Part shown: one piece after another, positions 15,183 to 23,249 of the stretch
Numbering within the stretch: the stretch's first letter is position 1
Layout of the letters: each line of letters starts with the position of its first letter
Origin: Streptomyces diastatochromogenes
GTDB taxonomy: Bacteria; Actinomycetota; Actinomycetes; Streptomycetales; Streptomycetaceae
Length of the DNA: 64,000 nt
Assembly: GCF_002242805.1 (NCBI RefSeq)
Contig: NZ_MCGQ01000008.1
Coordinates: forward strand, 186,001-250,000
Direction: 5' to 3'
Notes under the pieces: model-generated
Database searches by the model: none
Told to the model about the DNA's origin: nothing
Seen by the model: only the letters and a program-made list of their open reading frames with translations
Translations under genes and position numbers: made by a program

Positions 15183-16232
15183 ATGAGCAGAGGCATCCCT
15201 CGTGCGGGAGCACGCAGCCGACAGCTTCGCCGGATCGCGGACCGCCGGGAGCGTGCGGGGCACCGAGACGGGCCCCGCTCGATACGGCCACCTCTGGGAG
15301 CGCGTCGTCCAGGACACCGCCGTAGGGCGCCGGAACGAGGCGGTGGTGGCCGCTGGACGACCTCCGGTCCCGCCGAGCAGCCGGGCGGCTCGGCCCACTG
15401 GGCGAATCTCCTCGCCACGACGCTTCCGGGACTGGCCGCGGTCGCCGCCCTGGTCTTCACCTGGATTTCGGTCGCCCAGGTGTCCGACGAGCTGACCATT
15501 TCCGAGCAGGGGCAGATCGCCGATCGGTACGACGCCGCCGTGGAGAAACTGATCGACGACTCCGTCGATGTCCGCAGGGGGGCCATCTACTCGATGCAGA
15601 GCATCATGACCGATTCTCCCCGGACCCAGCCCGCGGTGATCGACATGCTGTCCAAGTACATCCGGGACCACGCCACCAAGAAGTCGGCGGCGGTGGACAA
15701 GGCCCCCGACATCCAGGCGGCGCTCTACGCGCTCGGCAACCGCGACCCGTCCCATGACGGAGACGCCGTCATCGACCTCAGAGGAGTCCGCCTCAGAAAG
15801 GTCGAACTCAAGGGAGCGAGCCTGACCCACGCCGACCTCGGCGGGGCCGTTCTCTCCGGTGGCGATTTCGAGAAGGCCGATCTCACGGGTGTGAACCTGG
15901 AGTTGGCGGTGTTGAGCGGCGCACATCTGGCCGACGCCGATCTGACCGACGCGGACGCGACACGGGCCGACCTCCGGGGAGCGGACCTGACGGGCGTGAA
16001 CCTGAGCAGGGCGGATCTGACGGGTACAAGGCTGGACCGCGCGAACCTGACGGAGACCACATGGAACGGCGCGAACCTGACCGGTGCGCGCCGCCCGGAA
16101 GGGGACCTGCCCGATGCGACCTCAAGTCCCGAGGCGACCTCAAGTCCCGAGGCGACCTCAAGTCCCGAGGTGACCTTGAGACCCGAGGTCACCCCGAGTT
16201 CCAGGGTCACCCCGAGTCCCGAGGTCACCTGA
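15183..16232 (+). CDS. Membrane-anchored pentapeptide-repeat protein, possible frameshift near start
   Basis: About 349 residues as read. One membrane segment (ANLLATTLPGLAAVAALVF) is followed by a helical region (EKLIDDSVDVRRGAIYSMQ) and pentapeptide repeats of the A(D/N)LxG type (ADLTGVNL, ADLRGADL, ANLTGAR) that form a right-handed beta helix. The tail is six hexapeptides of the ATSSPE type. The first 55 codons are Arg-rich with poor third-position GC. From 15202 to about 15345 another frame, opening VREHAADSF, looks more like coding sequence, suggesting an indel or frameshift near 15345. Start and N-terminus are therefore uncertain. Confidence 0.7.
   Translation: MSRGIPRAGARSRQLRRIADRRERAGHRDGPRSIRPPLGARRPGHRRRAPERGGGGRWTTSGPAEQPGGSAHWANLLATTLPGLAAVAALVFTWISVAQVSDELTISEQGQIADRYDAAVEKLIDDSVDVRRGAIYSMQSIMTDSPRTQPAVIDMLSKYIRDHATKKSAAVDKAPDIQAALYALGNRDPSHDGDAVIDLRGVRLRKVELKGASLTHADLGGAVLSGGDFEKADLTGVNLELAVLSGAHLADADLTDADATRADLRGADLTGVNLSRADLTGTRLDRANLTETTWNGANLTGARRPEGDLPDATSSPEATSSPEATSSPEVTLRPEVTPSSRVTPSPEVT
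16116..16232 (+). repeat. 18-bp in-frame tandem repeat
   Basis: Three identical units GCGACCTCAAGTCCCGAG (16116-16169) are followed by three diverged units (16170-16223) and a final GTCACCTGA holding the stop. Each encodes a hexapeptide such as ATSSPE or VTPSPE. Slippage could change the copy number without shifting the frame. Confidence 0.9.
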
Positions 16233-16234
16233 CG

Positions 16235-19200
16235 TCAGAACAGGCCCTTGTAGCTCTGCCAGCCGCCGGCGATCTTCGTGCGGCTGCCGAAGGAGCCCTT
16301 GCCGTTGCCGTTGCTGCGCCACACGTTGCCGGAGGTGTCACGGGCCACGAGGTCGGCCTTGCCGTCACCGGTGAGGTCGCCCACGCCGACGACGGCGTTG
16401 TACGACGAGCCCCAGTCGGCGAAGACCTTCACCCGGCTCTTGAACTTGCCCGTCGCGGTGCCGTCGTAGCGCCACAGCTCGTTCGACTTGTCCTGCGCCA
16501 GCAGATCGCCGTAGCCGTCGCCGTTGAGGTCGCCGGCGCCGAGGATCTTCTTGTAGCCCGTCCACCCGGACGCGATCCTCACCCGCGCCGAGAGCTTCCC
16601 CGTGCTCGTCGCCTTGTAGAGGTAGACGTCTCCGGAGGAGGCCTGACGCGCGATCAGGTCCGCTCGGCCGTCGCCGCTGACGTCTCCCGGTGAGGTCAGC
16701 ACGTCGTACTGGTTCCAGCCCGTGCCCAGCGAGGTGTACGCGGTCGACGGGGTCACCGCCGAGCCGCAGGCGGGCCGGTAGGCGCGCAGGGTGCCGCTGC
16801 TGAGGCGTACGAGCACGTCGTTGCACCGGTCACCGTTCAGGTCGCCGAAGGGCACGGCCTTCACCGTCGTCGGCCACCCGGAACCCGTCCGCTTCCCGGT
16901 GAGGGTGCCGGTGCCGGTCCCGTACTGGTACGTCAGCCCGCCCGAGCCGTTCAGGGTCAGCAGCTCGCCGAAGCCGTCCGACGTGGCGAAGTCCCGCCGG
17001 ACCGGGGTCGCGCCGGTGACCTTCACCGTGCCGGACTTCGTCAGGGCCGCGCCCTGTCCGTCGGCCGGGGTGGCGGTCAGCGTCCAGGTGTAGGCGCCGT
17101 TGGGCACCAGCTTGCCGGCCGTGTCCTTGCCGTTCCACGACGCCGAGAGCACGCCCTGCGCCGTACCGCCGGACAGGGTGCGGACAGTCGCGCCCGTGGC
17201 CTTGTGCCTGATCGCGAGCTGCCAGGAGGCGGCCGGCTTCGAGAGCCACCACTTGGGGCTCCAGGGCGCGGCGCCGCCCTTCACGTCGGCCGTGCCGGCG
17301 ACGGCCGCGTCGAGCTGGGTGAGCGGTGAGAGGGGGACGCCGCTGGACACCACGTGGATGTCGCCCTCGTCGTCGACGTACGCGATCAGACCGGTGTACG
17401 GGTCGACGTCCCAGGAATGCCACGACGGGAGGGTCCCCACCGTGTGCGACACGGGCGTGCCGCTGCGGACGTCGGTCACCTTCAGCGCGCCGTCCGCGTA
17501 GGTGACGACGAATCCGTCACCGAGTCGCGCGGTCTCCCAGGCGCCCTCGGTGAGGGTCAGCTTGGTCTTCGCGACGGTGTCGTAGACGCCCTGGCTCTCG
17601 CCCGACCCCACGCACGACCACAGCAGCCAGCGCCCGGCGGCCTTCAGGTCCTCCAGCAGGCACTTCGGCCCGAACCACACCGGCTCGCCCCGCTTCCCGG
17701 TGCGGACGTCGACCGGCACGGCGCTGTCGTTGCCGTCCCGCACCCACAGGGTGGTGCCCCACAGCGCGATGCCGTGCTGCGGCGAGGTGAGCACCGTGCC
17801 GCCCGTGTCGAGGTCGATCACCCTCGTCTCGGACCCGGCTTCGTCGGTGTACTCGGTGGCCATCGCGACGTGCCGGCCCTTGGCGTCCCAGACACGGACG
17901 TAGTTGTGCCGGGCATCGACGGGTGTGCCGGGCAGTGAGCCCGTGGGCTGTACGACCCGGGGCACGCGGTCACCGTCCGAGGCCCACAGGTTCCACACCA
18001 CCGTGCGCCCGTCCCCGGTGCCCACGAGGGTGGGGTTGTCCTTGGTGAAGCCGTGGGAGGTGCGTGAGCCGACCGTGAGGGTGTCTCCGGTCGTGCCGAT
18101 CGGCCGGCTGTACATGACCCTACGGCCCTGATCCCGGTCGTCTTCCGTCACGGTCAGCCGGCCGCCGTCCAGGGTGAGGGCCTGCACCGGGTCGGTCTCC
18201 GGCTTCAGCTCGGCGGCGGCGACCCGCTTGACCACGGGGGTGCCGTCGGAGCCCGCACGGACCAGGTTCACTCCCCAGCCGGCGGTGTCGGGGCCGCTGC
18301 CGGGCACCAACAGCCCGCCGTCGGGGGTGGGGACGGCGAGTCCCAGACTCCGCGTCCGGGCCAGCACGGTCCCGGTCGTCGAGCCGTCGGGGGCGACCCC
18401 GTCGACCCGCCAGACGGGCAGGCTGCCGTCCATGGCGCCCAGCGAGGAGTCGTAGCGGCAGACCAGGAGCGTGTCGCCGACCATGCCCATCAGGTGCGTC
18501 GGTCCGTCGTCCGCCAGGGGCACGGTACGGACGGCGGTGGTCAGGTCGTCGCGGGAGTAGACGGAGACGGTGGAGCCGTCCCAGGACACCAGGTGGGTGG
18601 CGGTGAGGACCGTGCGCCCGGTGACATTGATGGTCGGGTTGTACGGCAGCACGACCAGCTTGCCCTCGTCGGCGTCGAGCCAGGCGCTGCGGACCGTCTC
18701 GCCGGCCCGGTACTGGACGACCATGCCGTGGGCGTCGCCCACGGGCGAGTCACCGCCGCCCATCGGGTCGATGCCGTCGGGGACACCGGCCACCGCGCGG
18801 TCGCGCACCGTGCCGTCGTCCTGCAGGTCGAGCAGGTGCCAGCCCGAGTTGCCGTCCGACCAGGCGGTCGTCACGACGGTCCGGCCGAGCGTCCCCCGGT
18901 AGGTGTGGCCCGACGGCAACGGGAGCGTCGCGGTCGTCCCGCCGGCCGCCATGTCCCGCAGCGACACGGTCCGCGCGTTGTCGTCGTAGCGGGCGACGAC
19001 GTCCAAACCGGCGCCGAACTCCGGCATGCCCCACACCTCGGTGGCCGAGGCGTCCACCACCGTGTCCTCGCCCGTGTAGGTGGTCCACAGATGGCCGCGT
19101 CCGGGTTCGTAGCGCAGGAATCCGGACGGTCCCGCGCTCAGCAGGGAGGTCCGGGGCAGCAGGGACGTCTCGGCCGGGATGACCACCTCCGTGGGCGCGT

Positions 19201-19342
19201 CCGCGTGCGCGTCGAGGGCGAGCGGTCCGAGGCCCATGGCCAGCGTGAGAGTGGTGGCGGCGGCGATACCGCCACGGATGAGGGCACGTCTGCCCACGCG
19301 GTTCCTCCACAGGAGACGGAAGACGGAAAGGCGATGCGGCAC
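16235..19342 (-). CDS. Large secreted FG-GAP/VCBS beta-propeller protein
   Basis: A 1035-residue exported protein. The signal peptide includes RRALIRGGIAAATTLTLAMG and ends near ALDAHADA; the twin Arg hints at Tat export. Residues about 50-680 are beta-rich with propeller-like repeats. A FlgD-type Ig-like segment (VLSASWNGKDTAGKLVPNGA) follows. The C-terminus has at least four FG-GAP/VCBS repeats with calcium-binding loops (GDLNGDRCND, GDVSGDGRAD, GDLNGDGYGD, GDLTGDGKAD). Probably an extracellular adhesion or carbohydrate-binding protein. It stops 2 bp from the convergent pentapeptide gene. Confidence 0.88.
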   Translation of the reverse strand: MPHRLSVFRLLWRNRVGRRALIRGGIAAATTLTLAMGLGPLALDAHADAPTEVVIPAETSLLPRTSLLSAGPSGFLRYEPGRGHLWTTYTGEDTVVDASATEVWGMPEFGAGLDVVARYDDNARTVSLRDMAAGGTTATLPLPSGHTYRGTLGRTVVTTAWSDGNSGWHLLDLQDDGTVRDRAVAGVPDGIDPMGGGDSPVGDAHGMVVQYRAGETVRSAWLDADEGKLVVLPYNPTINVTGRTVLTATHLVSWDGSTVSVYSRDDLTTAVRTVPLADDGPTHLMGMVGDTLLVCRYDSSLGAMDGSLPVWRVDGVAPDGSTTGTVLARTRSLGLAVPTPDGGLLVPGSGPDTAGWGVNLVRAGSDGTPVVKRVAAAELKPETDPVQALTLDGGRLTVTEDDRDQGRRVMYSRPIGTTGDTLTVGSRTSHGFTKDNPTLVGTGDGRTVVWNLWASDGDRVPRVVQPTGSLPGTPVDARHNYVRVWDAKGRHVAMATEYTDEAGSETRVIDLDTGGTVLTSPQHGIALWGTTLWVRDGNDSAVPVDVRTGKRGEPVWFGPKCLLEDLKAAGRWLLWSCVGSGESQGVYDTVAKTKLTLTEGAWETARLGDGFVVTYADGALKVTDVRSGTPVSHTVGTLPSWHSWDVDPYTGLIAYVDDEGDIHVVSSGVPLSPLTQLDAAVAGTADVKGGAAPWSPKWWLSKPAASWQLAIRHKATGATVRTLSGGTAQGVLSASWNGKDTAGKLVPNGAYTWTLTATPADGQGAALTKSGTVKVTGATPVRRDFATSDGFGELLTLNGSGGLTYQYGTGTGTLTGKRTGSGWPTTVKAVPFGDLNGDRCNDVLVRLSSGTLRAYRPACGSAVTPSTAYTSLGTGWNQYDVLTSPGDVSGDGRADLIARQASSGDVYLYKATSTGKLSARVRIASGWTGYKKILGAGDLNGDGYGDLLAQDKSNELWRYDGTATGKFKSRVKVFADWGSSYNAVVGVGDLTGDGKADLVARDTSGNVWRSNGNGKGSFGSRTKIAGGWQSYKGLF

Positions 19343-19477
19343 GAACTACCGTGCGAGTGGCCGGATATTAGCAGTCGTTTACCTCGGCCATGACAAGTGA
19401 TGACCTACGGGAAGCGGCGAGGTCGCTGCGCAGAAGGGGGCGTGCTCTCCTGGAGTCGTACACAGGGGAGCACGCCG

Positions 19478-20314
19478 ATGCGTCACAGCCGGACGTCCGC
19501 CGTCGTGTCCGCCCGGTCGCCCGCGCCGACCGGAGCGGGCGGGCGGTTGCTGCCGGCGCGGGATCTCGCGGTCGCCTGGTTCCTGGTCGTCCTGATCACC
19601 GTGCCCGCCTGGGTGCTGACCGTCGGGCAGGCCCGGGACATGGGGGTCGGGCCCGGCACCATGAGGCTGGCGCTGCCGCTGTTCCTGCTGCTCTGGGTGA
19701 CGATGATGGCGGCCATGATGCTGCCGTCCATGGCGCCGGTGGCCCTCACCTGGGTGCGCGGGATCGGCCGGCAGTCGTCCGGCTGGACCCGGGCCGCCCG
19801 CACCGTCGCGTTCGTGGGCGGATATCTGCTGGTTTGGACCGCCTTCGGACTGCTCGCCTACGCGGCTCTGGCCCTCACCGGGGACCTGGTGCACGACCGT
19901 CCCACCGCCGGACGCTGGATCGGCTCGGTGGCCTTCCTGCTCGCGGGCCTGTACCAGCTGGGCCCCTTCAAGTACGTCTGCCTGCGGCACTGCCGCGACC
20001 CGATGAGCCATCTGACGCACTACGCCGCCTTCCGGCCGCCGGCCCGCGATCTGCGGGTGGGCGTCCACCACGGCGCCTACTGCGTCGGCTGCTGCGCGGG
20101 GCTGATGGCCGTCCTCCTTCCGCTCGGCGTGATGGACGTGGCGGCGATGGCGGCCCTGGCCGTGGTGATCTTCGTCGAGAAGCTGTGGTCCCGGGGCCCG
20201 CTGCTCGCCCGGGTCCTGGGCGTCGCCTTCCTGGTCCTGACCGTGCTCGCACCCTTCCAGGACTGGCTGCTGCCGGGGCTGCGGGGTGCGACGCCGTCGA
20301 TGGACGGCATGTGA
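19478..20314 (+). CDS. DUF2182 integral membrane protein
   Basis: A 278-residue protein with about seven membrane segments. Hallmarks are MMAAMMLPSMAPV in an early helix, CRHCRDP-like KYVCLRHCRDPMSH, and VGVHHGAYCVGCCAGLM, whose His and Cys residues suggest metal binding. DUF2182 is annotated as a predicted metal-binding membrane protein of unknown function. The ATG at 19478 follows AGGGGAG. It is divergent from the FG-GAP gene and ends before a GC hairpin. Confidence 0.85.
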   Translation: MRHSRTSAVVSARSPAPTGAGGRLLPARDLAVAWFLVVLITVPAWVLTVGQARDMGVGPGTMRLALPLFLLLWVTMMAAMMLPSMAPVALTWVRGIGRQSSGWTRAARTVAFVGGYLLVWTAFGLLAYAALALTGDLVHDRPTAGRWIGSVAFLLAGLYQLGPFKYVCLRHCRDPMSHLTHYAAFRPPARDLRVGVHHGAYCVGCCAGLMAVLLPLGVMDVAAMAALAVVIFVEKLWSRGPLLARVLGVAFLVLTVLAPFQDWLLPGLRGATPSMDGM

Positions 20315-20396
20315 CCCGCGTACGCGTTCAGGCCCGACCGCGGGCAGCCCCTCCGGTCACCTCGCAGCCCGACCTTTGCCCAGGCACTCGGTACCA

Positions 20397-20413
20397 CCCC
20401 GGGCGTCCCGGGG
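20397..20413. terminator. Hairpin between DUF2182 and azoreductase genes
   Basis: CCCCGGG-CGT-CCCGGGG is a perfect 7-bp stem between convergent genes and may terminate both transcripts. Confidence 0.45.
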
Positions 20414-20484
20414 CAGACCGTCGTACGGGCAACCGCACAGCACCGCGCAAGAGCAACCGGCCACGCAGGTGGCTGCTCCCCCGG

Positions 20485-21135
20485 TTACGCGGCGAAGCGT
20501 TCGGCGAGGGTCTTCGCCTTGGTGGTCGCGTCCTGGAGGGCGCGGTCGCGGGAGGCCTCGAAGAGGGGCACCAGTTCGGACATCGCCGGGTTCTGCGGGG
20601 CCATGGTCAGCTCCGGGACGATGAAGTCGAGGTCGAGCCCGAGGGCGTCGGCGAGGACCGCCGTCAGGTAGTTCTGGACGTACTCGTACGGCTCGCGCGG
20701 GGTGCCCGGCGCGTAGGAGCCGCCGCGGCTGGCCACGACGGTGACGGGCGTGCCCTTGGCGGAGGGGGTCTCGCCCCCGGTGCGGCCGATCAGGATCACG
20801 TTGTCCAGCCACGCCTTGAGGGTCGACGGGATCGAGTAGTTGTACATCGGCGCACCGATGAGCACCGCGTCGGCCTGCTCCAGCTCCTCGATCAGCTTCA
20901 GGCGGTCGGCGAAGGCGGCCGCCTGCTCGGGGGTGTGGGCGGAGGGATCGACGAAGCCGGCCGTGTGGGCGTGGGCGTCGAGGTGCGGGACGGGGTGCGC
21001 GGCCAGGTCCCGGTAGATCACCGTGCCGCCCGGGTGCTGCTCCTCCCAGGTCCTGCGGAAGGTGTCGGTCACGGCGCGGGAGGCGGATGCTTCGCCCGGG
21101 AAGACGGAGGAGTCGATGTGGAGCAGGGTCGCCAT
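20485..21135 (-). CDS. azoR: FMN-dependent NADH-azoreductase
   Basis: A 216-residue flavodoxin-fold oxidoreductase. LLHIDSSVFPGEASASRAV is the FMN phosphate loop. PMYNYSIPSTLKAWLDNVI is the family signature contributing to flavin and substrate binding, and SRGGSYAPG lies near the isoalloxazine site. It reduces quinones or azo dyes with NADH by two-electron transfer. The divergent HxlR regulator at 21253 is its likely quinone- or aldehyde-responsive controller. Confidence 0.93.
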   Translation of the reverse strand: MATLLHIDSSVFPGEASASRAVTDTFRRTWEEQHPGGTVIYRDLAAHPVPHLDAHAHTAGFVDPSAHTPEQAAAFADRLKLIEELEQADAVLIGAPMYNYSIPSTLKAWLDNVILIGRTGGETPSAKGTPVTVVASRGGSYAPGTPREPYEYVQNYLTAVLADALGLDLDFIVPELTMAPQNPAMSELVPLFEASRDRALQDATTKAKTLAERFAA

Positions 21136-21180
21136 GGGGGTCTCCAGAGGAACGAGCCCGCGGCAAGCGGGCTGAAGTTT

Positions 21181-21245
21181 CGTACTCAGCTATATCTAAC
21201 ACAGGAGCTTACTTTTTTTCACCCCCATACGGCCGGGTAGTACCC
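21181..21245. promoter_or_regulatory. Divergent azoR/hxlR-type promoter region
   Basis: A local AT-rich island (CTATATCTAAC, then TTACTTTTTTT) in otherwise GC-rich DNA marks promoter sequence for both genes. GGGTA-G-TACCC at 21235-21245, just before the ATG at 21253, is a symmetric candidate operator. The assignments are positional. Confidence 0.45.
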
Positions 21246-21252
21246 TGGCTCC

Positions 21253-21618
21253 ATGGCGGCGGAGCAGACGCATGACGTGGCGGAGTGCGGGCGGGTGGAC
21301 GACAGCATCACCCGCGTCTTCCAGGTGCTGGGAAAGCGCTGGAACGGCCCGATCCTGTCCGTGCTGCAGGGGCAGCGGACCCACTTCGCCGACCTGCGCC
21401 GGGCCATCCCCGGCATCAGCGAGCGCATGCTCTCCGACCGGCTCGCCGAACTCGGTGCAGCGGGACTCGTGGTCCGCGAGGTCGACGAGGGACCCCCGCT
21501 GCGGGTCTCCTACCGCGTGACCGAGTCGGGAGCCGCACTGGAGCCCGCGCTCAGGGAACTCGGCGCGTGGGCGAAGGAGCACCTGCCGGACGCGCCGCCC
21601 TGCGGGGAGATCGGGTAA
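21253..21618 (+). CDS. HxlR-family winged-helix regulator
   Basis: A 121-residue regulator. It has the HxlR pattern: a Cys near the N-terminus (residue 12), then VFQVLGKRWNGPILSVLQ, FADLRRAIPGISERMLSDRLAEL (recognition helix) and the wing VSYRVTESG. Family members often sense electrophiles through the N-terminal Cys. It is divergent from the azoreductase, a typical target in this family. Confidence 0.92.
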   Translation: MAAEQTHDVAECGRVDDSITRVFQVLGKRWNGPILSVLQGQRTHFADLRRAIPGISERMLSDRLAELGAAGLVVREVDEGPPLRVSYRVTESGAALEPALRELGAWAKEHLPDAPPCGEIG

Positions 21619-21746
21619 CGGCCGGGCCGAGCGGGTTCCCCAGCCCGGGTGAAACGCCCGGGACATCCGGACCGCTGCGCCGGGCGCCGTCCCTGCGGGC
21701 GGCATAGTGACGACGGCTCACGTACCGGACCCGCTGGAGGACACGC

Positions 21747-22520
21747 ATGCTCGGCACCGACTTCCGCGCCGGGTCGCCCGTCTGGCTCGACCTCGGCAGC
21801 CCCGACACGGACGCGGCCGCCGCCTTCTACGGCGCCGTCTTCGGCTGGCAGCACCTCTCGCTCGGGCCCGAGGCGGGCGGGTACGGGTTCTTCCAGCGGG
21901 ACGGCCGGACCGTCGCCGCCCTCGGACCACTGACCGAGGAGGGCGCCGCGTCGGCCTGGACGACGTACTTCCGCAGCGACGACACCGAGGCCACCGCCGC
22001 TGCCGTGACCGCCGGGGACGGCAGTGTGCGCGTCGGGCCCATGCGCATGGGCGAGGGCCGGCTGGCCCAGTTCACCGACCCGCAGGGCGCGCGGTTCGCC
22101 GTCCTGGAGTCACGGATGGGCCTGGAGCGGACGTCCGAGGACAACACGCTGGTGTGGGTGGAGCTGCACGTCCCCGATCCGGAAGCGGCCATCCGCTTCT
22201 ACCAGGGGCTGTTCGGCTGGCGCTCCCAGGAGATGCGGGCGCCCGGCATGACGTACCGGGTTCTGAGCATCCGAGAGGGCGACCAGCAGGAGGGATCCTT
22301 CGGCGGCGTGGCTCCGCTCCAGGGGGAGCAGGAGACGGCGCGCTGGGTGCCGTACTTCGCCGTGGCCGACGCGGATGCCGTCGTCACGGCCGTGCGGGGG
22401 AACGGCGGGACGGTGCTGATGCCGGCCGCGAACGTGCCGGACGTCGGGCGCATCGCCTGGCTGACGGACCCGGGCCAGGCCGTGTTCGCCGTACTCAAGC
22501 CGAACCCTCGCCAGAACTGA
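21747..22520 (+). CDS. VOC-family protein, two glyoxalase-like domains
   Basis: A 257-residue protein of two tandem VOC modules. Each begins with a Gly-X-Pro-style strand (VWLDLGSPDTDAAAAFYGAVFGW; VELHVPDPEAAIRFYQGLFGW) and ends with a conserved Asp-Pro segment (FTDPQGARFAVLE; LTDPGQAVFAVLK). VOC proteins are metal-dependent lyases, dioxygenases or drug-binding resistance proteins. Here the metal ligands are not clearly conserved, so a ligand-binding role is possible. Confidence 0.85.
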   Translation: MLGTDFRAGSPVWLDLGSPDTDAAAAFYGAVFGWQHLSLGPEAGGYGFFQRDGRTVAALGPLTEEGAASAWTTYFRSDDTEATAAAVTAGDGSVRVGPMRMGEGRLAQFTDPQGARFAVLESRMGLERTSEDNTLVWVELHVPDPEAAIRFYQGLFGWRSQEMRAPGMTYRVLSIREGDQQEGSFGGVAPLQGEQETARWVPYFAVADADAVVTAVRGNGGTVLMPAANVPDVGRIAWLTDPGQAVFAVLKPNPRQN

Positions 22521-22524
22521 CGTC

Positions 22525-22983
22525 TCACCAGCCTTTCTGCACGGTGCTGCCCGGTGCGGTCCGTTCGCGGGCTGCCTGGTGCGGCGGCCCGGGCACCGCG
22601 CTCACATCCGCCCTGACTCCCAGCCAGGTGAGGAAGGCGAGCACGAAGATTCCCTCCACGAGCAGGGAGAGCGGGCCGTAGGGCGCCTCCCAACCGGGTT
22701 CGTAGTAGCCGTCCGGCAGGCCGACGGTGCGCGACAGCAGAAAAGCGACGATCATGCCGAGGCTGACGACCGCCCCGGTCAGCCATGCGGCCATGGGGCG
22801 ACTCGCCGTGACGAGCGCCACCGCCACGACCAGCATGACGGCGCTGCCCACGGCGAAAAGGACGCCGATATAGAACATCTCCTCAAGGTGATCAGGAACA
22901 AGCAGAGTGTGCAGCACCGTGTTTCCGACGGCACAACACGCTCCCAGCCCGGTCAAAGTCACTTCGGTGGCATTGGAGGTCAT
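22525..22983 (-). CDS. Small four-helix membrane protein
   Basis: About 152 residues with four predicted membrane segments (GLGACCAVGNTVLHTLLV; IGVLFAVGSAVMLVVAVALV; WLTGAVVSLGMIVAFLL; LSLLVEGIFVLAFLTWLGV). I prefer the second of two adjacent ATGs (22983) for spacing to GGAG. I recognise no functional family. It converges with the VOC gene across 4 bp. Confidence 0.7.
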   Translation of the reverse strand: MTSNATEVTLTGLGACCAVGNTVLHTLLVPDHLEEMFYIGVLFAVGSAVMLVVAVALVTASRPMAAWLTGAVVSLGMIVAFLLSRTVGLPDGYYEPGWEAPYGPLSLLVEGIFVLAFLTWLGVRADVSAVPGPPHQAARERTAPGSTVQKGW

Positions 22984-23214
22984 CATGACTCCAGCTGTGC
23001 AATGAGCAGTGTTTCGCCAGGATTGATCCCTCTGCCCTCTTATACGGCTCGCAGCGCTCGGGGGATTGCGCCCCGCCTGCCGTTCTCACCCGTCGGCGGT
23101 CACTCGTCGCCGGCCGGACGGGCGGTGAGCCGGTGGCCGTACGCGTTCAGGCAGCGGGCGGCCGGGCATTCTAACGCCCCGTCAGCACCCCTGACGGCCC
23201 ACGGTTTCTGTGTG

Positions 23215-23242
23215 TTTGGGGCGTATCACCGGACTGCATAAT
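23215..23242 (+). promoter_or_regulatory. Promoter of a probably leaderless ATP-grasp transcript
   Basis: A -10-like CATAAT (23237-23242) lies only 7 nt before the GTG at 23250, with TTTGGG 16 bp upstream as a weak -35. This leaves no room for a ribosome-binding site, so the mRNA probably starts at or next to the GTG. The 263-bp gap before it (22984-23249) otherwise shows no gene. Confidence 0.5.
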
Positions 23243-23249
23243 CCACCGC

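Noticed and set aside
16116..16232. Direct repeats considered as a CRISPR array
   Set aside because: The units are contiguous with no spacers and are in frame with a coding region. The repeats at 58607-58668 are likewise spacerless.
20319..23152. Identical 15-mer CGTACGCGTTCAGGC at 20319-20333 and 23138-23152
   Set aside because: Both are intergenic but no longer similarity or structure accompanies them; chance or a small shared motif cannot be separated.
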